A stretch of 64,000 bases of DNA from Sinomonas sp. ASV322 (GTDB lineage: Bacteria > Actinomycetota > Actinomycetes > Actinomycetales > Micrococcaceae). Position numbers and translations under genes: made by a program. The notes below the pieces were generated by a model that worked only from the letters and a program-made list of their open reading frames with translations, ran no database searches and was not told where the DNA came from. Every line of letters starts with the position of its first letter. Position 1 is the stretch's first letter. Below are positions 26,785 to 35,330 of this stretch, one piece after another. The DNA lies in assembly GCF_030908245.1 (NCBI RefSeq), contig NZ_JAVFJJ010000005.1, positions 186,001-250,000 on the forward strand. The letters are read 5' to 3'.

Positions 26785-26838
26785 GACTGCTCCGTAACTG
26801 TCGTTATGAGGCCCCAAAACGGCGGTTACGGAGCAGTC
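26785..26838. terminator. Hairpin after the biotin carboxylase gene
   Basis: Perfect 14-bp arms GACTGCTCCGTAAC and GTTACGGAGCAGTC enclose 26 bases that contain further short pairing. It lies 10 bp after the stop codon and before the GntR gene, so it probably ends or weakens the pxp transcript. Confidence 0.7.
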
Positions 26839-26890
26839 GTTGCGGTGGTCGCGCGAGAGGGACCGCTGCACGCGCCGCTAGGGTGGTTCC

Positions 26891-27568
26891 ATGACGTCAG
26901 AGGAGGTCCTGGCCAGCCTGCGCTCCGAGGCGGGCAGCACGAAGCATGCCGAAACGAGCTCGTGGGTCGCGGCGCAGCTGCGGCAGCGCATCGCGGACGG
27001 CCTGCTCGCGCCCGGCGCGAAGCTCGCGGAGGAGGCCCTCCGGGAAGCCCTTGGCGTCTCGCGGAACACGCTGCGCGAGGCGTTCGCGACGCTCCACGCC
27101 GAGCGGGTCGTGACGCGCATCCCGAACCGCGGGGTGTTCGTCTCCCACCCGACGGCCGAGGACATCCAGGAGATCTACAGGGTGCGGCGGCTCGTCGAGC
27201 CCGCGTCGCTCCTGTGGTCCCCCGCCGGGCCGACGGCGCCGCTCGCCGAGATCGTGCGGGCGGCACAGAAGGCCGCGAAGGCCGGCGACGTGCCCGCGAT
27301 GGCCAGTGCGAACCAGGAGTTCCACCGCGCGCTCGTCGCCCGCGCAGGGAGCGAGCGCCTCGACAGCCTCATGGAGCAGATCCTCGCCGAGATGCGGCTC
27401 GTGTTCGCGTCGATGGCCGCGGATCCGCGCTTCCACGCGCCCTACGTCGAGGACAACGCGGCGATCCTCGGGCTCCTCGAGGCCGGGCGCCATGCCGAGG
27501 CCGCGGACTTCATGGTCGACTACCTCGGCCGGGCCGAGCAGCAGCTCCTGGCCGCCGTCGCCCGCTAA
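26891..27568 (+). CDS. GntR-family regulator, FadR/FCD subgroup
   Basis: 225 residues. The winged helix (VAAQLRQRIADGLLAPGAKLAEEALREALGVSRNTLREAF) is followed by an all-helical FCD ligand domain (IYRVRRLVEPASL, NQEFHRALVARAGSERL). It lies between the pxp operon and the DUF969-DUF979 operon; both are preceded by the same GATTGTTnAACAA palindromes, its likely binding sites. The ligand may be 5-oxoproline or glutamate. Its 3' end is duplicated in the following gap. Confidence 0.9.
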   Translation: MTSEEVLASLRSEAGSTKHAETSSWVAAQLRQRIADGLLAPGAKLAEEALREALGVSRNTLREAFATLHAERVVTRIPNRGVFVSHPTAEDIQEIYRVRRLVEPASLLWSPAGPTAPLAEIVRAAQKAAKAGDVPAMASANQEFHRALVARAGSERLDSLMEQILAEMRLVFASMAADPRFHAPYVEDNAAILGLLEAGRHAEAADFMVDYLGRAEQQLLAAVAR

Positions 27569-27637
27569 CCCGCGCTGACCGGTGGCGGGCCGAGCAGCAG
27601 CTCCTGGCCGCCGTCGCCCGCTAACCCGCGCTGACCG
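27530..27637. repeat. 52-bp tandem duplication of the gntR 3' end
   Basis: The 52 bases that end the GntR gene and its stop (27530-27581) are repeated exactly at 27586-27637 after a 4-base join. The second copy is outside the gene. This looks like a recent slip or unequal exchange. Confidence 0.95.
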
Positions 27638-28021
27638 TCGTCGCGCCCGCCCGCCGCCCGTCCCTCGTCGGGCCCGCCCGCCGCCCGTCCCTTCCAGTAC
27701 GCGTACACGAAGGAACGAGCCAATCTCCGTTCCTTCGTGTACGCGTTTCGCTCATCGGCGAAACGAAGACCCCCGGAATTCCCGGGTTCGGGACGCCAAC
27801 CGAGAGCGTTTTCCCGCGAAACGCGTACATCTCGGAACGCGGGCCGTCGTGTACGCGTACAGGATCGGACGCGGGACGGGACGGGAGGGGGAGGTCGGCG
27901 CGCGGTCAGTCCCGGGCCGCCGCGAGGCAGGACTTGATGCTGTCCAAGGTGCGCATGATCCCACCGATTCGGCGACCGGCAGGAGCGGTGACTCCAGCCG
28001 CCCGACGGGAAAACCCCTAAG
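27638..28021. repeat. Gap with direct repeats and hairpins built on GTACGCGTAC
   Basis: No gene is supported in this gap. It holds two copies of GCCCGCCCGCCGCCCGTCCCT (near 27645 and 27674), a perfect 19-bp stem ACGCGTACACGAAGGAACG (27699-27717) with its complement at 27728-27746, a small TTTCGC hairpin near 27746-27762, and two more GTACGCGTAC-like sites near 27821 and 27850. Confidence 0.75.
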
Positions 28022-28067
28022 GATTGTTCAACAAGCCTTGCCTGATTGTTCAACAAAAGGCTATGCT
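28022..28067 (+). promoter_or_regulatory. Promoter of the DUF969 operon with two operators
   Basis: Two copies of GATTGTTCAACAA begin 22 bp apart (28022 and 28044). The second fills the spacer between a TTGCCT -35 (28038-28043) and a TATGCT -10 (28062-28067). The half-sites match the pxpA operator at 22443. Confidence 0.7.
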
Positions 28068-28135
28068 GTGGGTCACAACCGTCCCCGCGCCACTCCCCCC
28101 TTTGCGCAGGACCCGCACCTCCGGAACGGACAATC

Positions 28136-28852
28136 ATGCTCGTACTCATCGGGGTACTTCTGGTGATCGTTGGCTTTGCCATCCGCCTGAACCCACTCGT
28201 CGTCGTCACCGTGGCCGGCATCGTCACGGCGCTCCTCGGTGGACTCAATCCCCTCCAAATCCTCGAAGCCTTCGGAAGCGGCTTCGCGAGCAGCCGCTCG
28301 GTCACGATCTTCGCAGTCGTCCTCCCGGTCATCGGCATCATCGAGTACTTCGGCCTTCAGGAGCAGGCCAAGAACCTCATCGCCAAGCTCGCACGCCTCA
28401 CGGCGGGCCGCGTCCTCCTCGCTTACCTCGCGATCCGCCAGATCACCGCCGCAGTCGGCCTCACGAGCATCGGCGGCCACGCCCAGGCCGTCCGCCCGCT
28501 CGTGTTCCCGATGGCCGAGGGCGCGGCCCTGCGCCGCTACGGCCACGTCCCCGAGCACATCAAGGAGCGCATCAAGGGCCACTCGGCCGCGGCGGACAAC
28601 GTCGGCGTGTTCTTCGGCGAGGACGTCTTCGTGGCGGTCGGCTCGATCCTGCTCATCACGACGTTCGTCGACACGACGTACCACCTTCACCTTGAGCCGC
28701 TCCAGCTCGCCCTGTGGGCGATCCCCACGGCCATCGCGGCCTTCCTCATCCACGGCTTCCGGCTCCTGCGCCTTGACCGTGCCCTGGACAGGGAGTTCGC
28801 CAACACCACCACAGCTGACGAGGCCGCTGCAACGGCAGGAGACACCAAGTGA
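28136..28852 (+). CDS. DUF969 membrane protein
   Basis: 238 residues with about six hydrophobic segments, beginning MLVLIGVLLVIVGFAIRLNP. The RQITAAVGLTSIGGHAQAVRPLVFPMAEGAA block is characteristic of DUF969. This family is regularly paired with DUF979 next to pxpABC and is thought to form the 5-oxoproline transporter. A GGAACGGA precedes the ATG at 28136. It overlaps DUF979 by four bases. Confidence 0.9.
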   Translation: MLVLIGVLLVIVGFAIRLNPLVVVTVAGIVTALLGGLNPLQILEAFGSGFASSRSVTIFAVVLPVIGIIEYFGLQEQAKNLIAKLARLTAGRVLLAYLAIRQITAAVGLTSIGGHAQAVRPLVFPMAEGAALRRYGHVPEHIKERIKGHSAAADNVGVFFGEDVFVAVGSILLITTFVDTTYHLHLEPLQLALWAIPTAIAAFLIHGFRLLRLDRALDREFANTTTADEAAATAGDTK

Positions 28853-29817
28853 TCAACGTCGAAGCCGTCTACTGGCTCATCGGAGCGCTCTTCATCGCGT
28901 GGGCCTCGCTCATCGCGCGCGACGCGAACCATCCGCATCGTCTTGGAGCGTCGTCCTTCTGGGGCCTCCTCGGCCTGTGCTTCTTCTATGGCACGTGGGT
29001 CCAAGCAGGAACCGCGCCCGCATGGATCCTCGGCGTCGCCGTTCTCGGCCTCGTGGCCCTCGCCGCAACGGGCCGCATCAAGCACGGCCAGACCAAGACC
29101 TCGACGCCTGCCGAGCGCGAGGCGTCGGCGGCCCGATTCGGGAACCGGCTTTTCATCCCGGCCCTTACGATCCCGCTCGTCACGGTCGTCCTCGTGCTCG
29201 CAGCGCCGGTCCTCAAGATCGGCAGCACCCCGATTCTCGATCCGAAGAACACGACCCTCGTGGCCCTTGCGCTCGGCGCCGTCGTGGCGACCATCGTCGC
29301 CGTCGTGCTCCTGAAGCCCAAGAACAAGCTCGGGCCTGTCATCGAGAGCCGCCGCATCCTCGAGTCGATCGGCTGGGCGGCCCTCCTCCCGCAGATGCTC
29401 TCGACGCTCGGCATCCTCTTCACGAAGGCCGGGGTGGGCACCGCGGTCAGCACGCTCGTGACCGGCCTCATGCCCAAGGGCTCCCTCCTTGCGGCCGTCA
29501 TCGTGTACTGCGTGGGCCTGTTCGTGTTCACGGTCCTCATGGGCAACGGCTTCGCCGCGTTCCCGATCATGACGGCGGCGATCGGCTGGCCCGTGCTCGT
29601 TCAGCAGTTTCACGGCAACCCCGCGATCGTGTTCGCGATCGGCATGCTTGCCGGCTTCTGCGGCACGCTCTGCACCCCGATGGCTGCGAACTTCAACCTC
29701 GTTCCGGCGGCGCTGCTCGAGATGAAGAACAAATACGGCGTCATCACGGCCCAGCTCGGCACGGCGTTCCCGCTGCTCGTCGTCAACACCGCCCTCATGT
29801 ACTTCCTCGCGTTCTAG
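28849..29817 (+). CDS. DUF979 membrane protein
   Basis: 322 residues from GTG 28849 in a GTGA overlap. About eight hydrophobic segments are seen; VLMGNGFAAFPIMTAAIGWP and GFCGTLCTPMAANFNLVPAALLEMK are the conserved DUF979 blocks. Together with DUF969 it should move 5-oxoproline or a similar acid across the membrane. Confidence 0.9.
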   Translation: MINVEAVYWLIGALFIAWASLIARDANHPHRLGASSFWGLLGLCFFYGTWVQAGTAPAWILGVAVLGLVALAATGRIKHGQTKTSTPAEREASAARFGNRLFIPALTIPLVTVVLVLAAPVLKIGSTPILDPKNTTLVALALGAVVATIVAVVLLKPKNKLGPVIESRRILESIGWAALLPQMLSTLGILFTKAGVGTAVSTLVTGLMPKGSLLAAVIVYCVGLFVFTVLMGNGFAAFPIMTAAIGWPVLVQQFHGNPAIVFAIGMLAGFCGTLCTPMAANFNLVPAALLEMKNKYGVITAQLGTAFPLLVVNTALMYFLAF

Positions 29818-29827
29818 GAGCCGCCCC

Positions 29828-30961
29828 GTGCCGCACGATCCCTTCCCCGCAGCCGCGGAGCATTGCGCCGCCGTCGTCCTCGACAACCTGTCCCGCACGT
29901 ACCCGTACGCGGCGCACCACATCCAGGTGTCCGACGACGACCGGCCCACGCCGTCCGAGCTTCACCCCGCGTTCGACACGTCGTTCGACTGGCACTCATG
30001 CGTGCACATGCATTGGCTGGGCGTGAGCGTCCTGAACGCAGCGCACAACACAGCGGCTCGCATCTCAGCGGACGACGGCGGCGCCCACCTCGAGCCGCCG
30101 ACGGCGGCACGGCTGCGGGCGGCCTTGGCGGACAACCTCACGGCCGAGAAGCTGGCCGTCGAGGCGGAGTACCTCGCGGCCAACCCGTCGTGGGAGCGCC
30201 CGTACGGCTGGGCGTGGCTCGTTCGCCTCGCGGCGGCGTGCGCCGCGTCGGGCGACGACGAGATCCGCGGCTGGGGGCGGAACCTCGAAGGGTGCGTCGA
30301 CGTCGTCGCCCGCCTCGTCCGCGCGTGGCTCGCCAAGGCCGAGTACCCCGTGCGGCACGGTCTGCACACCAACTCGGCGTTCGGCGTCGCGCTCTTGCTC
30401 GACGCATTCCGCGCGCTCGGCCGGACGGATGCCGCCGAGGCCTGCGAGGCCGCGGCCCGCGCATGGTTCGGCGCCGACGCCCGCTGGGCCTCGGAGTGGG
30501 AGCTCAGCGGGCAGGACTTCCTCTCGGCTGGCCTGAGCGAGGCCGACCTCATGCAGCGCGTCCTCGGCGCCGACGAGTTCGCGGCGTGGTTCGGGCGCTT
30601 CCTTCCCGGGCTCCGCGCGGACTCGCGCATGCTCGCGGTCGTGGGCGTGACCGATGAGTCCGACGGATACATGGTTCACCTGCACGGCCTCAACCTGAGC
30701 CGCGCGGGCCAGCTCGCGCGGGTGGTGCGGGCCCTGCGGGCGGCGGCAGCGCCGTCGACCACTCCTGCGGCGGAGCCGCTGCTCGCGGCGGCAGCGCCGT
30801 CGTCGGTTTCCTCAGCCGAGCCCGTCCTCGCCGCCGCGCTCGAGCCGCTTCTCAAGGCGGGGCTTGCAGCCCTCGACAGCGAGGACTTCATGTCGACGCA
30901 CTGGCTCGCGAGCTTCGCGTGGGACGCGCTCGAATCGCGGCGCGCTCTGCAGCCCGCGTAA
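29828..30961 (+). CDS. DUF2891 family protein
   Basis: 377 residues from GTG 29828 with TAGGAG upstream, only 10 bp after DUF979. LHPAFDTSFDWHSCVHMHW near the start and DFMSTHWLASFAWDAL at the end are DUF2891 signatures; the fold is all-helical, like glycoside-processing barrels. An Ala/Pro/Ser insert with an internal repeat (AAAPSTTPAAEPLL, then AAAPSSVSSAEPVL) lies near residues 305-345 and is probably not in most relatives. Its place in the operon suggests a role in 5-oxoproline or peptide use, but the reaction is unknown. Confidence 0.85.
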   Translation: MPHDPFPAAAEHCAAVVLDNLSRTYPYAAHHIQVSDDDRPTPSELHPAFDTSFDWHSCVHMHWLGVSVLNAAHNTAARISADDGGAHLEPPTAARLRAALADNLTAEKLAVEAEYLAANPSWERPYGWAWLVRLAAACAASGDDEIRGWGRNLEGCVDVVARLVRAWLAKAEYPVRHGLHTNSAFGVALLLDAFRALGRTDAAEACEAAARAWFGADARWASEWELSGQDFLSAGLSEADLMQRVLGADEFAAWFGRFLPGLRADSRMLAVVGVTDESDGYMVHLHGLNLSRAGQLARVVRALRAAAAPSTTPAAEPLLAAAAPSSVSSAEPVLAAALEPLLKAGLAALDSEDFMSTHWLASFAWDALESRRALQPA

Positions 30962-30967
30962 GACGCC

Positions 30968-31146
30968 GTCCAGGGGTCACCTCCCGCGGGTGCGCGGCCA
31001 TCCAAGGGTCACCTCCCGCGGGTGCGCGCCATCCAAGGGTCACCTCCCGCGGGTGCGCGCCATCCAAGGGTCACCTCCCGCGGGTGCGCGCCATCCAAGG
31101 GTCAGCTCCCGCGGGTTACGACCCACGGTAGCTGACCCCTGAACGG
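30968..31146. repeat. Hairpin array B: five forward and one inverted unit
   Basis: Five forward copies of a 31-33-bp unit (core AGGGTCACCTCCCGCGGGT) are followed by one inverted copy, ACCCACGGTAGCTGACCCCT. The last forward copy has CAGCT in place of CACCT and the inverted copy has the matching AGCTG, so the innermost pair is kept complementary. It separates the DUF2891 gene from the convergent gamma-glutamyltransferase gene. Confidence 0.95.
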
Positions 31147-31189
31147 TCATGGCACCTCGGCAAGCTGACGGCGCAACCCAAGGCGACGG

Positions 31190-33016
31190 CTAAGGCGACG
31201 GCGTCACGACCATCGCCGACCCGCCGCCCCTACGCACGGGCTCCGCCGCCGCGAGCATCCTCCCGTCGGGCAGGAACTCGATCGCAGTCTCGGCGCCGAT
31301 CTCGGCCGCCGAGGTGAAGGAATCCCCGGACGGCTGGAGGACGTGCCCGAACGGCGTCAGCTGGCTCCCGTATTTCGTGATGAAGTCCGGCTCAGCAATG
31401 ACCTTCGGCGTATTGCGCTGGGTCGCGCGCGGCGCAGCGATAGCCTGCGGCGTCGTCATCCCCCGGTCGATCCGGTTGAAGATCGTCTGCAGGACGGTCG
31501 TGATGATCGTCGAGCCGCCGGGCGAGCCGAGGGCGAGGAACGGCTTGCCGTCCCGGAGCATGATCGTCGGCGACATCGACGAGCGCGGGCGCTTGCCGGG
31601 GTCGATGCGGTTCGGATCGTTGGGGTTGAAGACGGTCGAGAAATCCGTCAGCTCGTTGTTCAGGATGAAGCCGCGCCCGGGCACGACCATCCCGGAGCCG
31701 CCGGTCTGCTCGATCGTGAGCGTGTACTCGACCACATTGCCCCACTTGTCCGCGACCGTGAGGTTCGTCGTCGAGATGTTCTCGGTGTCGGCGTCGCCCG
31801 CGCTGGCAGCCGCAGCGGCCGGGCAGGCGCCGTCGATCGTCTCGACGTCGCCCGGAGGCACGGGCTTCGTGGCCGCCGTTGTCGGGCTGATCGAGCACGC
31901 GCGCTCCTTGCCGAATTGCGGGTCGAGCAGCTCGTCTGTCGGGACGTCGACGAAGTCCGGGTCGCCCGCGTACTTGCCGCGGTCGGCGAAGGCGAGGGCG
32001 CTCGCCTCGAGGTAGTGGTGCAGAGCGTTGGCGTCGTTCATCTCGGCGAGGTTGAACTGGTCGAGGATATTGAGCGACTCCCCCACCGTCGTGCCGCCGC
32101 TGCTCGATGGCGCCATGCCGAAGACGTCGTAGCCGCGGTAATTCACGTGGGTGGGGTCGCGGTCGACGGTCTTGTACGCCGCGAGGTCCGCCGCCGTCAT
32201 GTGGCCGACGGGAACGGGGAGCGTCGTCGTCGCAGTCTTCGGCGGGTTCTGGACTGTATTCGTGATCTCGCCCGCAAGCGGCCCGCCATAGAAGGCCCCG
32301 ATGCCGTTCGCCGCGATGAGCCTGTACGTGGCGGCAAGGTCGGGGTTCGTGAAAATCGAGCCGACGGCGGGAGCGTCTCCCCCGGGAAGGTACAGGCTGC
32401 TCGTCGTCGTGAAGGCGGCGAAGCGAGCCTTGTTATCGAGCGTCTGCTGGCGGAACGTCGGATCGACGACGAAGCCGCGGTCAGCGACCGTGATTGCCGG
32501 CTGGAGTGCCTGGCCGAGGCCGATCGTCCCCCACCGGTCGAGGGCCCGCTGCCACGTCGCAAGGGTCCCCGGGACGCCGACGGAGATCCCGCTCGTCACG
32601 AGCTCGGGCGTGAACCGGTAGGGCTTGCCGGTGGCCGGGTCGATGAACGCATCGTGCGGCATGACCGCGGGCGCGGTCTCGCGTCCGTCGATCGTGCCGA
32701 TCGTCCCGTCCTGGGCGTTGTAGAAGACGAAGTATCCACCGCCGCCGATGCCAGCGCTGTAGGGCTGAGTGACGCCGAGCGTCGCAGCCGCGGCGACGGC
32801 GGCGTCCGCGGCGTTGCCGCCATTGCGGAGCACTCCGAGGGCCGCGGCGGAGGCCTCCGCGTCGACGCTGCTGACGGCGCCGCCGAAGCCGACGGCGGTG
32901 GGCTGCTTCTGCGTGACCTGGCCGTCGGCGACGGCGGGACCGACGACGGCGCCGCCCGTCACCGTGAGCGCGAGGGCCGCGCCAAGGGCTGCCAGTCGAT
33001 ATCGAAGAGTGGTCAT
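31190..33016 (-). CDS. ggt: Secreted gamma-glutamyltransferase
   Basis: 608 residues with a signal peptide (RLAALGAALALTVTGGAVVG). AVSSVDAEASAAALGVLRNGGNAADAAVAAAATLG is the family start, and the self-cleavage site STTNLTVADKWGNVV supplies the nucleophilic threonine of the small subunit; the GSPGGSTIITTV loop is intact. GGGAGG precedes the ATG. The enzyme cleaves gamma-glutamyl bonds outside the cell. Products of this chemistry include 5-oxoproline and glutamate, which fits the neighbouring pxp and DUF969-DUF979 genes. Confidence 0.93.
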   Translation of the reverse strand: MTTLRYRLAALGAALALTVTGGAVVGPAVADGQVTQKQPTAVGFGGAVSSVDAEASAAALGVLRNGGNAADAAVAAAATLGVTQPYSAGIGGGGYFVFYNAQDGTIGTIDGRETAPAVMPHDAFIDPATGKPYRFTPELVTSGISVGVPGTLATWQRALDRWGTIGLGQALQPAITVADRGFVVDPTFRQQTLDNKARFAAFTTTSSLYLPGGDAPAVGSIFTNPDLAATYRLIAANGIGAFYGGPLAGEITNTVQNPPKTATTTLPVPVGHMTAADLAAYKTVDRDPTHVNYRGYDVFGMAPSSSGGTTVGESLNILDQFNLAEMNDANALHHYLEASALAFADRGKYAGDPDFVDVPTDELLDPQFGKERACSISPTTAATKPVPPGDVETIDGACPAAAAASAGDADTENISTTNLTVADKWGNVVEYTLTIEQTGGSGMVVPGRGFILNNELTDFSTVFNPNDPNRIDPGKRPRSSMSPTIMLRDGKPFLALGSPGGSTIITTVLQTIFNRIDRGMTTPQAIAAPRATQRNTPKVIAEPDFITKYGSQLTPFGHVLQPSGDSFTSAAEIGAETAIEFLPDGRMLAAAEPVRRGGGSAMVVTPSP

Positions 33017-33179
33017 GATGCCTCCCGGTTCATGGGGAATGAAGACAGGGCGTGACCCAACCTAGTTCGCACCCGAGGCAACGTCAGCCCGCGGAGCAAT
33101 CGAGTTTCTGCTGCCCGGTGGGGTGAACTAGGGGTTGTTGCTGTTCGTTTGATGTATCGGGGAGGACGACGGGAGCACG

Positions 33180-33680
33180 ATGGCTGACCTTGACGGCATC
33201 GCTGTCACAACGCTCGCCGGGCAGACGACGGCGTTCGGCGAGTGGGCGGACAAGGTCCGGCTCGTCGTGAACGTCGCGAGCCGCTGCGGCCTCGCGCCGC
33301 AGTATGAACAGCTCGAGGAGCTCCAGAAGCGCTACGGGTCCCGTGGCTTCACGGTGCTCGCGTTCCCGAGCAACCAGTTCCTCCAGGAGTACGCGGACTC
33401 GGAGAAGATCGCGGAGTACTGCACGACGACGTGGGGCGTCACGTTCCCCGTCATGGCGAAGGTGCGCGTCAACGGCCGCGCGGCGCATCCCCTCTACCGC
33501 GAGCTCACGAGGACGCCCGACGGCGAGGGCAAGGCCGGGCGCATCACGTGGAACTTCGAGAAGTTCCTCGTGCTGCCGGACGGCACCGTTCACCGATTCC
33601 GGCCGCGCGTCCCCCCGGACCATCCCGCGATCATCGCCCTCATCGAGGCCGCCCTCGCGGGAGACCCCGCCGAGGACTGA
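33180..33680 (+). CDS. Glutathione peroxidase family protein
   Basis: 166 residues. The peroxidatic cysteine is C36 in NVASRCGLAPQYEQL, FPSNQF and WNFEKFLV (W124, N125) complete the active site, and C81 may serve as the resolving cysteine. Bacterial members of this type usually take electrons from thioredoxin, or mycothiol-linked systems in actinobacteria, rather than glutathione. It is convergent with the HTH-MurA gene, seven bases apart. Confidence 0.92.
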   Translation: MADLDGIAVTTLAGQTTAFGEWADKVRLVVNVASRCGLAPQYEQLEELQKRYGSRGFTVLAFPSNQFLQEYADSEKIAEYCTTTWGVTFPVMAKVRVNGRAAHPLYRELTRTPDGEGKAGRITWNFEKFLVLPDGTVHRFRPRVPPDHPAIIALIEAALAGDPAED

Positions 33681-33687
33681 GAAGACC

Positions 33688-35229
33688 TCAGTCCTGGAAG
33701 TACTCGATCCGTGCGCCGATCGAGTTCAGGCGCTGGGCGAGGTCCTGGTAGCCGCGCTCGATCACGTAGATGTTGCGCAGCTCGCTCGTGCCGCGCGCCG
33801 CGAGCATCGCGAGGAGGATGCACGCTGCAGGGCGCAGCGCCGGCGGGCAGCCGACCTCGGCGGCGCGCCATTTCGTGGGCCCGTTGACGTAGATGCGGTG
33901 CGGGTCGAGGAGCTGGATCTGGGCGCCGAGCCGGTTGAGCTCCGTGAGGTAGATGGCCCGGTTCTCGTAGACCCAGTCGTGAATGAGGGTCTGGCCCGTC
34001 GCGTTCGCGGCGATGACGGCGAAGAACGGGAGGTTGTCGATGTTGAGGCCCGGGAACGGCATGGGGTGGATCTTGTCGGCCGGCGCCTCGAGCTCGGACG
34101 GGAGCGTCGTGACGTCGACGAGCCGCGTCCGGCCGTTGCGGGCCATGTATTCGCCCGAGATCTCGAGCTGCTGGCCCATCTGCATGAGCGTCGCGAGCTC
34201 GATCTCCATGAACTCGATCGGCACGCGCCGCACGGTCACCTGCGAGTTGGTCACGACGGCCGCGGTGATGAGGCTCATGGCCTCGATCGGGTCTTCAGAC
34301 GGCCAGTAGTCGATGTCCTGCTCGATGCGCGAACGGCCCCGGATCTGCAGCGTCGTGGTCCCGACGCCCTCGATCTCGACGCCGAGGCCCTGGAGGTAGA
34401 AGCACAGGTCCTGGACCATGTAGTTCGGCGAGGCATTGCGGATCACGGTGAGGCCCTCGCGGTGCGCGGCGGCCATGATCGCGTTCTCGGTGACGGTGTC
34501 GCCGCGCTCGGTGAGGACGAACGTGCGGTCGTGGCGGTCGGCCTCGGGCGCGCGCACCGAGTAGAAGCCATTCGTGGCCTCGACCGCGAGCCCGAACGTG
34601 CGGAGGGCCTGCATGTGCGGCTCAACCGTGCGGGTCCCGAGGTCGCAGCCGCCCGCATACGGGAGCTTGTATTCGCTGCGCTCGTCGAGGAGCGGTCCGA
34701 GCAGCATGATGACGCTGCGCGTGCGGCGCGCGGCCTCGACATCCATGGCCTCGAGGTCGAGCACGGCGGGGCGGCGGACCTGCAGATCGCGCGGCTGTTC
34801 GCCCGGCGCGGCGGGCAGCCACGTGCATTCGACGCCGATCGAGGTCAGGACCTCGACGATCCGGTTGACCTCTTCGATGCGCGCGAGGTTGCGCAGCGTC
34901 GTGGTGCCGCGGTTGATGAGGCTCGCGCACAGGAGCGCGACGCCGGCGTTCTTGGACGTGTTGACGTCGACGGCACCGGACAGCCGGCGCCCGCCCTCGA
35001 CCCGCAGGTGGGTCATCTTGGACGGGCCGATGTTGAGGATGCGCTGGCCGAGGATGTCCTCGATGCGCTGGAGCATCTTGAGGCTCAGGTTCTGCTTGCC
35101 CTGCTCCATGCGCGCAACGGCGCTTTGGCTTGTGCCAAGCTCCGCGGCGAGTTGGCCTTGCGTCCAGCCCTTGTCGCTGCGCACTTCGCGCAGAATCGCC
35201 CCGACGGTTTCAGCAGTCTGTTGCGCCAT
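33688..35229 (-). CDS. MurA-family enolpyruvyl transferase with N-terminal XRE helix-turn-helix
   Basis: 513 residues. Residues about 8-65 are an XRE-type DNA-binding domain (GWTQGQLAAELGTSQSAVARMEQG). From about 72 the chain is a MurA fold: SKNA at 92-95 and the active-site loop YAGGCDLGTRTVEPH with catalytic C195. It would transfer enolpyruvate to UDP-GlcNAc in peptidoglycan synthesis, or act as a sensor that ties this to gene control. Such fusions exist in several actinobacteria beside a normal MurA, which would be elsewhere in the genome. Confidence 0.9.
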   Translation of the reverse strand: MAQQTAETVGAILREVRSDKGWTQGQLAAELGTSQSAVARMEQGKQNLSLKMLQRIEDILGQRILNIGPSKMTHLRVEGGRRLSGAVDVNTSKNAGVALLCASLINRGTTTLRNLARIEEVNRIVEVLTSIGVECTWLPAAPGEQPRDLQVRRPAVLDLEAMDVEAARRTRSVIMLLGPLLDERSEYKLPYAGGCDLGTRTVEPHMQALRTFGLAVEATNGFYSVRAPEADRHDRTFVLTERGDTVTENAIMAAAHREGLTVIRNASPNYMVQDLCFYLQGLGVEIEGVGTTTLQIRGRSRIEQDIDYWPSEDPIEAMSLITAAVVTNSQVTVRRVPIEFMEIELATLMQMGQQLEISGEYMARNGRTRLVDVTTLPSELEAPADKIHPMPFPGLNIDNLPFFAVIAANATGQTLIHDWVYENRAIYLTELNRLGAQIQLLDPHRIYVNGPTKWRAAEVGCPPALRPAACILLAMLAARGTSELRNIYVIERGYQDLAQRLNSIGARIEYFQD

Positions 35230-35271
35230 GTCGCCAAAATATCACAGATGCGATAGTTGACCTGAAATCGA

Positions 35272-35323
35272 CACGAAATGGAGACACAGGGCGGTCTAGA
35301 CCGCCCTGTGTCTCCATTTCGTG
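35272..35323. repeat. Perfect 52-bp palindrome
   Basis: Two exact 26-bp arms (left arm starts CACGAAATGGAGACACAGGG, centre GGTCTAGACC) with no loop. It sits 7 bp after the VOC stop and 42 bp before the HTH-MurA start, so it may end VOC transcription on the minus strand. A perfect palindrome this long is unusual because it can extrude as a cruciform. Confidence 0.97.
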
Positions 35324-35330
35324 AGATAAA

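Noticed and set aside
30968-31146. CRISPR-like array after DUF2891
   Set aside because: Same reason: no unique spacers, inverted final unit.
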